Shown here: in pieces, positions 1-5,747 of the stretch
How the letters are laid out: the number at the start of each line of letters is the position of its first letter
Position numbering within the stretch: position 1 is the first letter of the stretch
Assembly: GCA_030706105.1 (NCBI GenBank)
Contig: JAUZPC010000209.1
Location: forward strand, 1 to 5,747
Source of the DNA: Bacteroidota bacterium
Lineage (GTDB): Bacteria; Bacteroidota; Ignavibacteria; Ignavibacteriales; Ignavibacteriaceae
Direction: 5' to 3'
Length of the DNA: 5,747 nt
The notes under the pieces: model-generated
What the model was told of the DNA's origin: nothing
Seen by the model: the letters and a program-made list of their open reading frames with translations, nothing else
Database searches by the model: none
Position numbers and translations under genes: made by a program

Positions 1-274
1 CAGCGGACATACTATGCTTACATTAATAACAATGTATCTGGCAATCAGGTTAAAAAGCAGATCAAGATACTTTATTGTTCCAGTGGGGACGATGCTTATT
101 TTTGCAACTGTATATCTCCGGTATCACTACGTTATTGATCTTATTGGGGGAGCAGCTTTTATGATGTTTTCTCTATGGACAGGCAGGCTGTTGTTTAACT
201 GGTGGCAGAAAAAACTTGGTAAGGATGAGTTTTACTGGGCTCAGGATCAAAAAGAATTGGAACTAAAAAAATAA
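1..274 (+). CDS. PAP2-superfamily phosphatase/phosphotransferase, C-terminal fragment (5' end outside window)
   Basis: The reading frame is open to the left edge, and its first codons (bases 2-13) read S-G-H-T, the PAP2 motif 2 (SGH). The ATG at 14 is therefore internal and the true start lies upstream. About 30 residues later comes a motif-3-like stretch, TVYLRYHYVIDLIGG, with the expected H-x3-D pair. In PAP2 enzymes the two histidines (SGH and HxxxD) and the Asp form the catalytic centre that transfers or hydrolyses lipid or other phosphate esters at the membrane. The arginine that usually lies six residues before the second His is replaced by Thr; an Arg lies two residues before the His instead. 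This resembles the inositolphosphotransferase/Aur1-like (PAP2_3) branch. Hydrophobic segments flank the motif, and the tail is charged and lysine-rich. The substrate cannot be inferred. The stop is 4 bases before ubiE, suggesting co-transcription. Confidence 0.82.
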   Translation, partial: SGHTMLTLITMYLAIRLKSRSRYFIVPVGTMLIFATVYLRYHYVIDLIGGAAFMMFSLWTGRLLFNWWQKKLGKDEFYWAQDQKELELKK

Positions 275-278
275 GAAT

Positions 279-962
279 ATGGTAGAAAAAAAAGTTAAAG
301 TAAAAAAAATGTTCGATGCCATCGCTTTTAAATATGATTTTCTAAATCATTTATTAAGCTTTGGATTTGACTTTTACTGGCGCCGGAAAGCTCTTAAGCT
401 TTCAGAGTTAACACCCGACTCAATTCTGCTGGACGTAGCATGCGGTACCGGTGATGTAGCTATTGAGGCACGCAAACAGGGTGTTACTAATATTACCGGA
501 GCAGATTTTTCATTTAATATGCTTCAGCTTTTTAAAAAGAAATCTGATTGGATAAACGGTAAATGCACACAACTGGCTGCTGAAAACATGCCCTTTAAAG
601 ACAATACATTTACAAACATTACTGTGGCTTTTGGCGTTAGAAATTTTTATAATATAAGCGAAGGTTTCGCTTCATTTTTTAGAGTACTAAAGCCGGGTGG
701 CAAAGCAACCGTTATTGAATTCAGAATGCCTTCAAATTTTATTTTCAAAAGGCTGTACAAATTTTACTTTAAAAATATTTTGCCGTTGGTCGGCGGGATT
801 TTATCAGGCAGTCGTGAAGCATATGCTTATCTGCCAAAATCTGTTGAGGAATTTGATGAGAAAATAGACCTGCCTGAAATGTTAAAGATTTCGGGGTTTT
901 CAAAAGTCACGAAACACAATTTGACTTTTGGTATAGTACAGGTAGTTATTGCAATTAAATAA
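279..962 (+). CDS. ubiE: Demethylmenaquinone/ubiquinone C-methyltransferase UbiE/MenG
   Basis: This is a full-length (227 aa) class I SAM-dependent methyltransferase of the UbiE/MenG family. Such enzymes methylate the quinone ring carbon in the last step of menaquinone synthesis (or a late step of ubiquinone synthesis) at the cytoplasmic membrane face. Visible signatures are the N-terminal MFDAIAFKYDFLNHLLS (residues 11-27) and WRRKAL (34-39), SAM motif I DVACGTGD (52-59), the acidic residue after strand 2 in GADFS (D76), AENMPF (101-106), TVAFGVRNF (115-123), LKPGG (137-141), the AYAYLPKSVEEF block (181-192) and the C-terminal LTFGIV (215-220). Menaquinone is the likelier product if the host is Bacteroidota-like, so menG is an equally good name. 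The start at 279 keeps the K-x-x-V-x-K-M-F lead-in seen in the family. No Shine-Dalgarno is visible; the preceding bases are A-rich. It probably shares a transcript with the PAP2 gene and dnaG. Confidence 0.95.
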   Translation: MVEKKVKVKKMFDAIAFKYDFLNHLLSFGFDFYWRRKALKLSELTPDSILLDVACGTGDVAIEARKQGVTNITGADFSFNMLQLFKKKSDWINGKCTQLAAENMPFKDNTFTNITVAFGVRNFYNISEGFASFFRVLKPGGKATVIEFRMPSNFIFKRLYKFYFKNILPLVGGILSGSREAYAYLPKSVEEFDEKIDLPEMLKISGFSKVTKHNLTFGIVQVVIAIK

Positions 963-989
963 TAAATTTTAATAATTAGTTTAAGTTAT

Positions 990-2870
990 ATGCATATTCC
1001 GGAAAGAGTAATAGAAGACATAAGGAACTCGGCTGATATAGTTGATATAGTATCAGATTATGTTCCGTTGAAAAAAAGAGGAAAGAACTTTCTTGGATTA
1101 TGTCCATTCCATCATGAAAAGACCCCCTCATTTGTAGTATCTGAAGATAAACAAATTTTCCATTGTTTCGGATGCCATAAAGGAGGTAATGTTTTCACTT
1201 TTATGATGGAGCACCATAAACTATCCTTTGTGGAAGCTGCACAAGAACTTGCCCAGAAACTTGGTATTCAAATAGACTATGAAGAAGACAAGGGGCATCA
1301 GGATGAGAATGAAATCTTCTATGAAATAAACCTGCAGGCAGCCAAGTATTTTACTTCTAATATTATTGATCCAAATATTGGCGGTTCTGCAAGGAGTTAT
1401 CTTACCGGAAGAGGAATTAGTGTTAAAACCATGAGGGAGTTCGGGATCGGTTACGCAATTCCATCAAGAGATGCATTGATAAATCACTTCACAGGCCAAA
1501 GTATCAGCATAGATAAGGCTATTGAGTTAGGACTTATAGGACGCAGCAGTAACGATAACCGGTTATATGACCGGTTTGCAGGGCGGTTAATTTTTCCCGT
1601 CCTTTCTCCAAACGGCAGGGTTGTGGCTTTTGGCGGCAGGATTATGGAGAAGAATGACAAAGCTTCCAAATATATAAACTCTCCTGAGTCCCCTATTTAT
1701 ACAAAAGGGAAAGTACTATACGGGCTTTCATTTGCCAAAGACCAGATCCGCACTGAAGATTATACAATTTTGGTTGAAGGATATTTAGATGTAATTTCAC
1801 TTCATCAAAATGAGATTAAGAATACGGTAGCTGTCTCAGGTACGGCATTAACCGAAGACCAGATTCAGCTTCTGTCACGCTATTCTAAAAATGTTGTTTT
1901 GTTTTTTGATGCTGATGAAGCCGGGATAAAAGCTTCTATGAGAAGCATTGAACTTTTGCTAAAAAGAAATTTTGATATAAGAGTAGCTTCCCTGCCCGAC
2001 AAGGAAGATCCCGACTCTTATGTAAAACAGTACGGGAAAGAAGGTTTTCTGAATTTTGTAAAATCTTCAAAAAACTTTTTAGAATATCAGACGCAGTTTT
2101 ATCATAACAACGGCTGGTTTGATGATCCGATAAAAACAGCGCATGCAATTAGAGAAATTGTTAAACCCCTTGTCTTTCTTGAAGATCAGCTTAAAAGGAC
2201 ACTTCTTATACGTTCTCTGGCAGAGAAATTCAATTTACGGGAAATACTTCTTGAAAATGAATTAAATAAGGAACTTGAGAAATACAATGCTAAGTTAAGC
2301 CAGACAAATGTTAATGTAAATGTTTCGTCGGTTTCACTCCAAAGAGGTTCGCAGCAACTTTCCGGAGCTAAAAAAGAGGATGTAAAAACCTCTCTGCACT
2401 ACCTTAAAAGAGAAAGAGAACTGCTTAAACTTTTATATGACGGAAAGCCCGAAATCCTAAAATTGATTTTTCAGTTTATCTCCCCTGTTGATATTTCACT
2501 TGCAAAGCACAGAGAACTTTTTGAGCAGATTAAGGAAGAATATGAAGAAAAGGGTGAAATTGACACAGCCATGTTAATTGAGAATTACAGGAACGAAGAA
2601 ACCAAAGCATATATTTCAGAAATTTGCCTGGAGAAATACTTTACAAGTAAAAGATGGGAAGAAAATGCCGGAATGGAAGCCCGGGACAATTCGGTAAGAT
2701 TTGCAAAAGATATAATAAAAAAAATAAAAGTAGAGCAAATTAATAAGGAAATCCGTTCAAACAACTCCGCAATGAATGACGCCGGCAGTGCAGAAGAACA
2801 AATAGAAATCGCTCAGAAGAATATGCAGCTAAATAAAAGGATTCAGGAAATAATTTCTACTCTTACTTAA
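990..2870 (+). CDS. dnaG: DNA primase DnaG
   Basis: This bacterial replicative primase (626 aa, normal family length) makes RNA primers at the replication fork and docks on the DnaB helicase. Domain order is complete. The N-terminal CHC2 zinc-binding domain has C38, H41, C59 and C62 as metal ligands. The RNA-polymerase-like catalytic core covers about 110-365 and includes YLTGRGIS (137-144), the RLYDRFAGRLIFPV stretch (191-204), AFGGR (213-217) and KYINSPESPIY (228-238). The TOPRIM metal site is formed by E263 (VEGYLDV) and D307/D309 (FFDADEAG), nearly the same numbering as E. coli E265, D309 and D311. A low-complexity linker (about 430-465) leads to a helical C-terminal helicase-binding domain (about 466-626) that is poorly conserved in sequence, as is usual. 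The N-terminus MHIPERVIEDIR matches the family start. It begins 27 bases after ubiE; the gap is AT-rich without a clear SD or promoter. Nothing looks broken. Confidence 0.98.
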   Translation: MHIPERVIEDIRNSADIVDIVSDYVPLKKRGKNFLGLCPFHHEKTPSFVVSEDKQIFHCFGCHKGGNVFTFMMEHHKLSFVEAAQELAQKLGIQIDYEEDKGHQDENEIFYEINLQAAKYFTSNIIDPNIGGSARSYLTGRGISVKTMREFGIGYAIPSRDALINHFTGQSISIDKAIELGLIGRSSNDNRLYDRFAGRLIFPVLSPNGRVVAFGGRIMEKNDKASKYINSPESPIYTKGKVLYGLSFAKDQIRTEDYTILVEGYLDVISLHQNEIKNTVAVSGTALTEDQIQLLSRYSKNVVLFFDADEAGIKASMRSIELLLKRNFDIRVASLPDKEDPDSYVKQYGKEGFLNFVKSSKNFLEYQTQFYHNNGWFDDPIKTAHAIREIVKPLVFLEDQLKRTLLIRSLAEKFNLREILLENELNKELEKYNAKLSQTNVNVNVSSVSLQRGSQQLSGAKKEDVKTSLHYLKRERELLKLLYDGKPEILKLIFQFISPVDISLAKHRELFEQIKEEYEEKGEIDTAMLIENYRNEETKAYISEICLEKYFTSKRWEENAGMEARDNSVRFAKDIIKKIKVEQINKEIRSNNSAMNDAGSAEEQIEIAQKNMQLNKRIQEIISTLT

Positions 2871-2890
2871 GCTCTGCGTATATGCCTTTC

Positions 2891-3454
2891 TCACCTGCTT
2901 AGGTTTATAGCGTCAATAATAAGATTTTTAGGATATGGAGAGATGTTATATGACCATCTTTTTTGATTTATATTATAACTATACTTTGTATAATTGCCTT
3001 CCACATCCTCTTTAGTCCGTTTTGCCTTAGTATAAACATTTACCCAAGGTGTTTGAGCTAATCCGATTATTACATTCCGCTCCAGCAATTGAAAAGAATA
3101 AAATGACATATCCGGGCTGTGCATATAATCCTTAAGGAGCAAACAGGATAAATCATCAAGATACCCCATTACTTTAGTTCTGGCCATTTTATAATAAATA
3201 TGTTTACATAAAGACCTTATATCTCTTGGGTCATACAAACCGGTTTTGTCAATAAATGATTGGCAGGTACATGTAAGTTTATAAATATTTATGCTATAAT
3301 CAGAGCCATTATCATTAAAACAATAATCTTTATTGCACCATTCAGGGAGTTCGGGGATAAGATGATAATATTGGTTATCTACGTGCTCTTTAATTTGTTT
3401 AAGAGCCAGCCTAATATCATCAAATTCCTTCGGATTTTTAGCAGGACGCGACAT
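2891..3454 (-). CDS. SWIM zinc-finger-like small protein, function unknown
   Basis: This 187-aa protein has one recognisable element: C62-x-C64-x18-C83-x-H85, embedded as KLTCTCQSF and LCKHIYYKM and preceded by an alternating hydrophobic strand (YSINIY). This fits the SWIM zinc-finger pattern CxC-x(n)-CxH, including the typical CKHI ending. SWIM domains bind zinc and mediate DNA or protein contacts, and occur in transposases, SNF2-associated proteins and recombination partners. Two further cysteines (C40, C45) precede the motif. The N-terminal 35 residues look helical and charged. Residues about 105-187 form an unrecognised aromatic-rich region ending in a WSYNISPYP-type stretch. There is no signal peptide or membrane segment, so it is probably cytoplasmic. 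It starts 6 bases after the stop of the S24 regulator and is the last gene of the predicted efflux operon, so it may work with that regulator (inference). It has no clear SD. The SWIM call rests on the motif alone; the gene's reality is well supported by context. Confidence 0.72.
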   Translation of the reverse strand: MSRPAKNPKEFDDIRLALKQIKEHVDNQYYHLIPELPEWCNKDYCFNDNGSDYSINIYKLTCTCQSFIDKTGLYDPRDIRSLCKHIYYKMARTKVMGYLDDLSCLLLKDYMHSPDMSFYSFQLLERNVIIGLAQTPWVNVYTKAKRTKEDVEGNYTKYSYNINQKRWSYNISPYPKNLIIDAINLSR

Positions 3455-3460
3455 TGAAAA

Positions 3461-4099
3461 TCAGTTTTTCTTTTTAATTAAAACAACTTTATAGATACGT
3501 GCTTTATCCTTTTTTACAAATATTGGCGCAACCGCCTGATTATAACTAATTAAGACATACGTATCCGGAATATCAGGGTTGTAAGTCAGGGTTTTTAAAG
3601 CGCCTTTTGTCTCATCCCAAAGCGCTGCTACCAAATCTCCATCCTTAACCTTTGAATTCATGCTGACCAGTACTTTATCCCCGGGGTTTATAATCGGCAT
3701 CATACTATATCCAAATTCCTCATCTACTTTTAGATAGAAATGAGTTTTAGGATCGAAATATAAATCTTCCACTTCAAACCAATCATTATATTTATTAGCA
3801 TCCGCTTTGCCGGCCGGAACCATACCCAATATTTTGTAGAAAGTGCGATCAGATTCTTTGATACCGGAAGCTTCATCAAGCGGTATATAGTTATACTCAT
3901 CACTTTGTGAGAACAACCAATTGAGATCGCAATTAAGAGCGGCTAATTTTGCAATAAAGTCAGAACCGGGTTTTGCTTTGTCTTCCAGATATTGGTATAA
4001 ATTTTCATATGACATGCCAAGCGCTGCCGCGAACTCTTTTTTTGTTTTGAATTTTGTACTGCAAAATTGCTTTAGTTTTTGTCCTATTGTTGAAGCCAT
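3461..4099 (-). CDS. CI/LexA-like transcription regulator: N-terminal HTH plus S24 self-cleaving peptidase domain
   Basis: This 212-aa protein has two domains. Residues 1-65 form a phage-CI/XRE-type helix-turn-helix: TKKEFAAALGMSYENLYQYL (19-38) is the recognition unit, and DLNWLFSQ (58-65) matches the CI-family end of the domain. Residues about 88-210 form a LexA/UmuD/CI-like S24 domain. The predicted cleavage site is A96-G97 in LGMVPAGKA, the nucleophile is S132 in GYSMMP followed by INPGD, and the general-base lysine is K169 in GALKTL. Spacings (cleavage site to Ser 36, Ser to Lys 37) match LexA (35 and 37), so self-cleavage is predicted. In known relatives, RecA filaments on single-stranded DNA trigger cleavage and derepression; whether that holds here is inference. 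It is unlikely to be the canonical LexA, whose DNA-binding domain is a winged helix of another type. It starts 6 bases after the tolC-like stop and ends 6 before the SWIM gene, so it probably autoregulates the efflux operon. Confidence 0.88.
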   Translation of the reverse strand: MASTIGQKLKQFCSTKFKTKKEFAAALGMSYENLYQYLEDKAKPGSDFIAKLAALNCDLNWLFSQSDEYNYIPLDEASGIKESDRTFYKILGMVPAGKADANKYNDWFEVEDLYFDPKTHFYLKVDEEFGYSMMPIINPGDKVLVSMNSKVKDGDLVAALWDETKGALKTLTYNPDIPDTYVLISYNQAVAPIFVKKDKARIYKVVLIKKKN

Positions 4100-4105
4100 A
4101 TTTTT

Positions 4106-5410
4106 TTAATTTAGAATTTGACCGCTTAATTTTAATAAATCGATTTCAGATATTTTAGTATCATACTCTGCATTGAACAACCTGTTTTCAGCATTCAGAA
4201 AGTCATTCTGAATTTTTCTGAATTCAAGATATGTAATAGTACCAAGTTTTAATTTATCCTTAGCAATATCAACATTTTCTTCAGCAACTTTTAAGTTAGC
4301 TTTCTCAAGCTGCATTAAGCTAAAGTTGGTAGTATAATTTTTATAAGCACTCAATAAAGTTGCTCTTACTTTGGTTTTAAGATCCTCAAGCTGTAATTCA
4401 GCAATCTTTCTTGATATTTCAGCGTTCTCAATCTGTCTGGAAATATTAAAGCCGTCAAATATATTTAACGAGGCGCCAATACCGTAATTTACGCCATAGC
4501 TTTTATTAACTTTTACCTGATTTATATCGTTTTCAGCCCTGTTAAAGCCATAACCTGCATTTACATTTATTTTAGGGTATAAATCAGACTTTGACAAAGA
4601 TATATCTAAATTAGATATGGCAATTTTTTGATTTGCCAGCAATATCTCTTTATTGTTATTCTCTGTAGCATCAAACAGTTGATCATAGTCATAATATGAT
4701 TTAATCTTGACTGAGTCTTCAAGAATAAACTCAAAAGGGACTTTTACTCCCATAATCTGTCTTAGGATGATTTTAGCCTTGCTGATTTTTACATCCTGAC
4801 GCATTACATTTGAACTGTCTTCGTTTAGATCGACCTGTGCCTGCAAAACGTCAAACTTAGAAGCAGAACCAAGCTCTTTTTGATCTGAAACTATACCAAA
4901 CCGTATTTTAGAAATCTCCAGTGAATTTCTATAAGCCTTAAGCAGTTTAACATCATGTACAATACCGTAATAATTAGTCATCAAACTGTAGACTGCATTT
5001 TCGATTTCATTTTTCAGTGTAAGCTCGCCGGATTTATTTAGCTCTTTGTATCTTGAAAGAGAGGCAAACATCTTAAAACCGTCAAATATTGTCCAAGATA
5101 AAGAGATCGAAGCTATAGCATTATCGGAATTGACCTCACTATACTCATAAACCTCACCGGTATTATATTCCTGCCTTATATGGCTTTTATTCCCTGACAA
5201 AGAACCTGAAGCAGATAATTCAGGCAGTAAGCCTGAGTTGCCTAACGATGTATTATTATTAAGAATTTCGGTATTAGCTTTTGCAATATGGATTGAATAA
5301 TTATTTGCAAGTGTCTGCTGAACAGCATCATTTAAGGTCAGCTTTTTTTGCGGTAAGCAGATACCCGTCAAAATCATTACAAAAATAAAAATATTTATTA
5401 GTTTAGCCAT
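4106..5410 (-). CDS. TolC-family outer-membrane efflux protein
   Basis: This 434-aa outer-membrane factor would form the trimeric exit duct of a tripartite RND pump. The N-terminus has a hydrophobic signal peptide (about 1-20) followed by KLTLNDAVQQTLANNYSI, the usual first helix of the family. The protein shows the internal duplication typical of OEP domains. Each half has a beta-strand ending in a [WN]-x-[IF]-FDGF block (WTIFDGF 106-112; LNIFDGF 315-321) followed by a long coiled-coil helical hairpin. Each half also has a matching turn, LGSASKFDVLQAQ (180-192) and LGTITYLEFRKIQ (389-401). The C-terminal DLLKLSG is also typical. A Cys at 18 is preceded by Ile rather than Gly/Ala/Ser, so a lipoprotein is not supported. 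It starts 2 bases after the RND pump stop, so the two are almost certainly translated from one mRNA. No SD is evident. The exported substrate is unknown. Confidence 0.93.
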   Translation of the reverse strand: MAKLINIFIFVMILTGICLPQKKLTLNDAVQQTLANNYSIHIAKANTEILNNNTSLGNSGLLPELSASGSLSGNKSHIRQEYNTGEVYEYSEVNSDNAIASISLSWTIFDGFKMFASLSRYKELNKSGELTLKNEIENAVYSLMTNYYGIVHDVKLLKAYRNSLEISKIRFGIVSDQKELGSASKFDVLQAQVDLNEDSSNVMRQDVKISKAKIILRQIMGVKVPFEFILEDSVKIKSYYDYDQLFDATENNNKEILLANQKIAISNLDISLSKSDLYPKINVNAGYGFNRAENDINQVKVNKSYGVNYGIGASLNIFDGFNISRQIENAEISRKIAELQLEDLKTKVRATLLSAYKNYTTNFSLMQLEKANLKVAEENVDIAKDKLKLGTITYLEFRKIQNDFLNAENRLFNAEYDTKISEIDLLKLSGQILN

Positions 5411-5412
5411 TA

Positions 5413-5747
5413 TTATTTAACTTCATTTGAGATTGTATTATCAATATTTTCTTCAATAGTTACATTTGATACATTAGCGGTTTTTTTAGAAAGATAAGAA
5501 TAAACCGAGGGCACTACATATAAAGAGAAGAAAGTTGAAAACATTAAGCCGCCAATTACAGCAACGCCCATGGAAACTCTGCTGCCGGAACTTGAGCCCA
5601 GAGCCAAAGCAATTGGCAGTGTTCCGAGAACTGTAGCAAGGCTTGTCATAAGAATTGGTCTTAACCTCTGTGCAGCAGCGTCCTTTATTGCATCAATTCT
5701 GGATAAACCCGCAGCTTTTCTTTGGTTGGCAAATTCCACAATAAGAA
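5413..5747 (-). CDS. RND-family efflux transporter inner-membrane subunit, C-terminal fragment (5' end outside window)
   Basis: The frame is open to the right edge and its first readable codons give L-I-V-E-F-A-N, part of a strongly conserved block in AcrB/MexB-type (HAE1) pumps. The GTG at 5737-5739 therefore encodes the internal Val of that block and is not a start. About 111 C-terminal residues are present. They contain the block A-x-x-RLRPILMTSLATVLGTLP (the penultimate membrane helix region), a short small-residue loop (LGSSSGSR), then the last transmembrane helix around GVAVIGGLMFSTFFSLYVVP and a short hydrophilic cytoplasmic tail rich in Asn, Glu and Lys. The pump uses proton motive force to move substrates from the periplasm or inner membrane to the TolC-like duct encoded next. 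A periplasmic adaptor gene is expected upstream, outside the window. Specificity (drug versus metal) cannot be decided from this end, although the sequence resembles HAE1 rather than heavy-metal pumps. Confidence 0.94.
   Translation of the reverse strand, partial: LIVEFANQRKAAGLSRIDAIKDAAAQRLRPILMTSLATVLGTLPIALALGSSSGSRVSMGVAVIGGLMFSTFFSLYVVPSVYSYLSKKTANVSNVTIEENIDNTISNEVK

Larger units (their letters stand above)
1..2870 (+). other. Predicted co-transcribed block: PAP2 gene, ubiE/menG, dnaG
   Basis: The three genes share a strand with gaps of 4 and 27 bases. The 27-base gap before dnaG (963-989) is almost purely A/T and contains neither a clear Bacteroidota-type promoter (TAnnTTTG at -7) nor a hairpin. 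The functions (lipid phosphate chemistry, quinone methylation, replication priming) are not obviously linked, so this looks like a housekeeping transcript of convenience. Confidence 0.5.
2891..5747 (-). other. Predicted operon: RND pump, TolC-like protein, S24 regulator, SWIM protein
   Basis: Four genes lie on the same strand with intergenic gaps of 2, 6 and 6 bases and no room for internal promoters or terminators between them. The promoter and probably an adaptor (membrane fusion) gene lie beyond the right edge. Having the regulator after the outer-membrane gene implies that it is made whenever the pump is made, which would suit negative feedback. The co-transcription itself is an inference from spacing. 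Confidence 0.75.

Noticed and set aside
14..274. An 86-aa gene starting at the ATG at 14
   Set aside because: In-frame codons just upstream encode the PAP2 SGHT motif, so the gene starts beyond the left edge.
1557..1576. Perfect 7-base inverted repeat AACCGGT/ACCGGTT with a 6-base spacer
   Set aside because: It sits in the conserved NRLYDRF codons of dnaG, where the repeated R codons (CGG) explain it. There is no T-run and no promoter nearby.
1484..1669. Minus-strand open frame inside dnaG (also one at 1936-2148)
   Set aside because: Both lie fully inside a clear primase gene and encode no recognisable motif; they are shadows of the dnaG codons.
2865..2904. Possible terminator hairpin: 8-pair stem at 2865-2872 with 2897-2904, loop of 24
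   Set aside because: The stem is weak and AT-rich with one G-T wobble (a mismatch on the other strand), the loop is long, and there is no proper T-run.
3260..3457. Plus-strand open frame opposite the SWIM gene (also 3921-4109 opposite the regulator)
   Set aside because: These overlap better-supported genes and the translations look like antisense of AT-rich coding sequence.
3461..4099. Calling the S24 regulator the cell's LexA
   Set aside because: Its N-terminal domain is a CI/XRE-type HTH ending in a DLNWLF-type stretch, unlike the LexA winged helix, and it lies in an efflux operon.
4157..4167. Palindrome AGTATcATACT near the 3' end of the TolC-like gene, considered as an operator for the S24 regulator
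   Set aside because: Five-base arms are expected several times by chance in this length, it lies in coding sequence, and no second copy was seen. The operon promoter is outside the window.
5340..5410. Lipoprotein signal in the TolC-like protein (Cys at residue 18)
   Set aside because: The residue before Cys is Ile, not Gly/Ala/Ser, so it does not fit a lipobox; an ordinary signal peptide is more likely.
5413..5739. A GTG-initiated 108-aa gene at the right end
   Set aside because: The GTG codes for the Val of the conserved LIVEFAN block of RND pumps, and the frame stays open to the window edge. It is the end of a large gene, not a small one.

Overview
The window is AT-rich, tightly packed bacterial DNA from what looks like a Bacteroidota/Ignavibacteriota-type organism. 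This lineage call is an inference from three things: the AT-rich, lysine- and asparagine-heavy coding; the lack of recognisable Shine-Dalgarno sequences before nearly every start; and UbiE/MenG, DnaG and RND/TolC proteins that read like members of that group. It has not been tested by phylogeny.

Left half, + strand (1-2870): three co-oriented genes in probable housekeeping roles. They are the C-terminal part of a PAP2-superfamily membrane phosphatase/phosphotransferase (cut by the left edge), the quinone-biosynthesis methyltransferase ubiE/menG starting 4 bases after it, and a full-length DNA primase dnaG 27 bases further on. Short gaps suggest co-transcription.

Right half, - strand (5747-2891, read right to left): four genes that look like one operon, with gaps of 2, 6 and 6 bases. 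They are the C-terminal end of an RND inner-membrane efflux pump (cut by the right edge), a TolC-family outer-membrane efflux protein, a CI/LexA-like transcription regulator with an N-terminal HTH and a C-terminal S24 peptidase domain, and a small protein with a SWIM zinc-finger signature (CxC-x18-CxH). The regulator keeps the Ala-Gly cleavage site, Ser and Lys with LexA-like spacing, so it is predicted to be self-cleaving.

The two halves converge head to head with only 20 bases between the dnaG and SWIM-gene stop codons and no convincing terminator. There is no gene-free stretch longer than 30 bases.

The most interesting part is the tail of the efflux operon: a damage-type (S24) repressor plus a stand-alone SWIM protein behind a tripartite efflux system. 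This would suggest an efflux pump under RecA-type, or at least autoproteolytic, derepression. That reading is a hypothesis from sequence motifs and gene order only.
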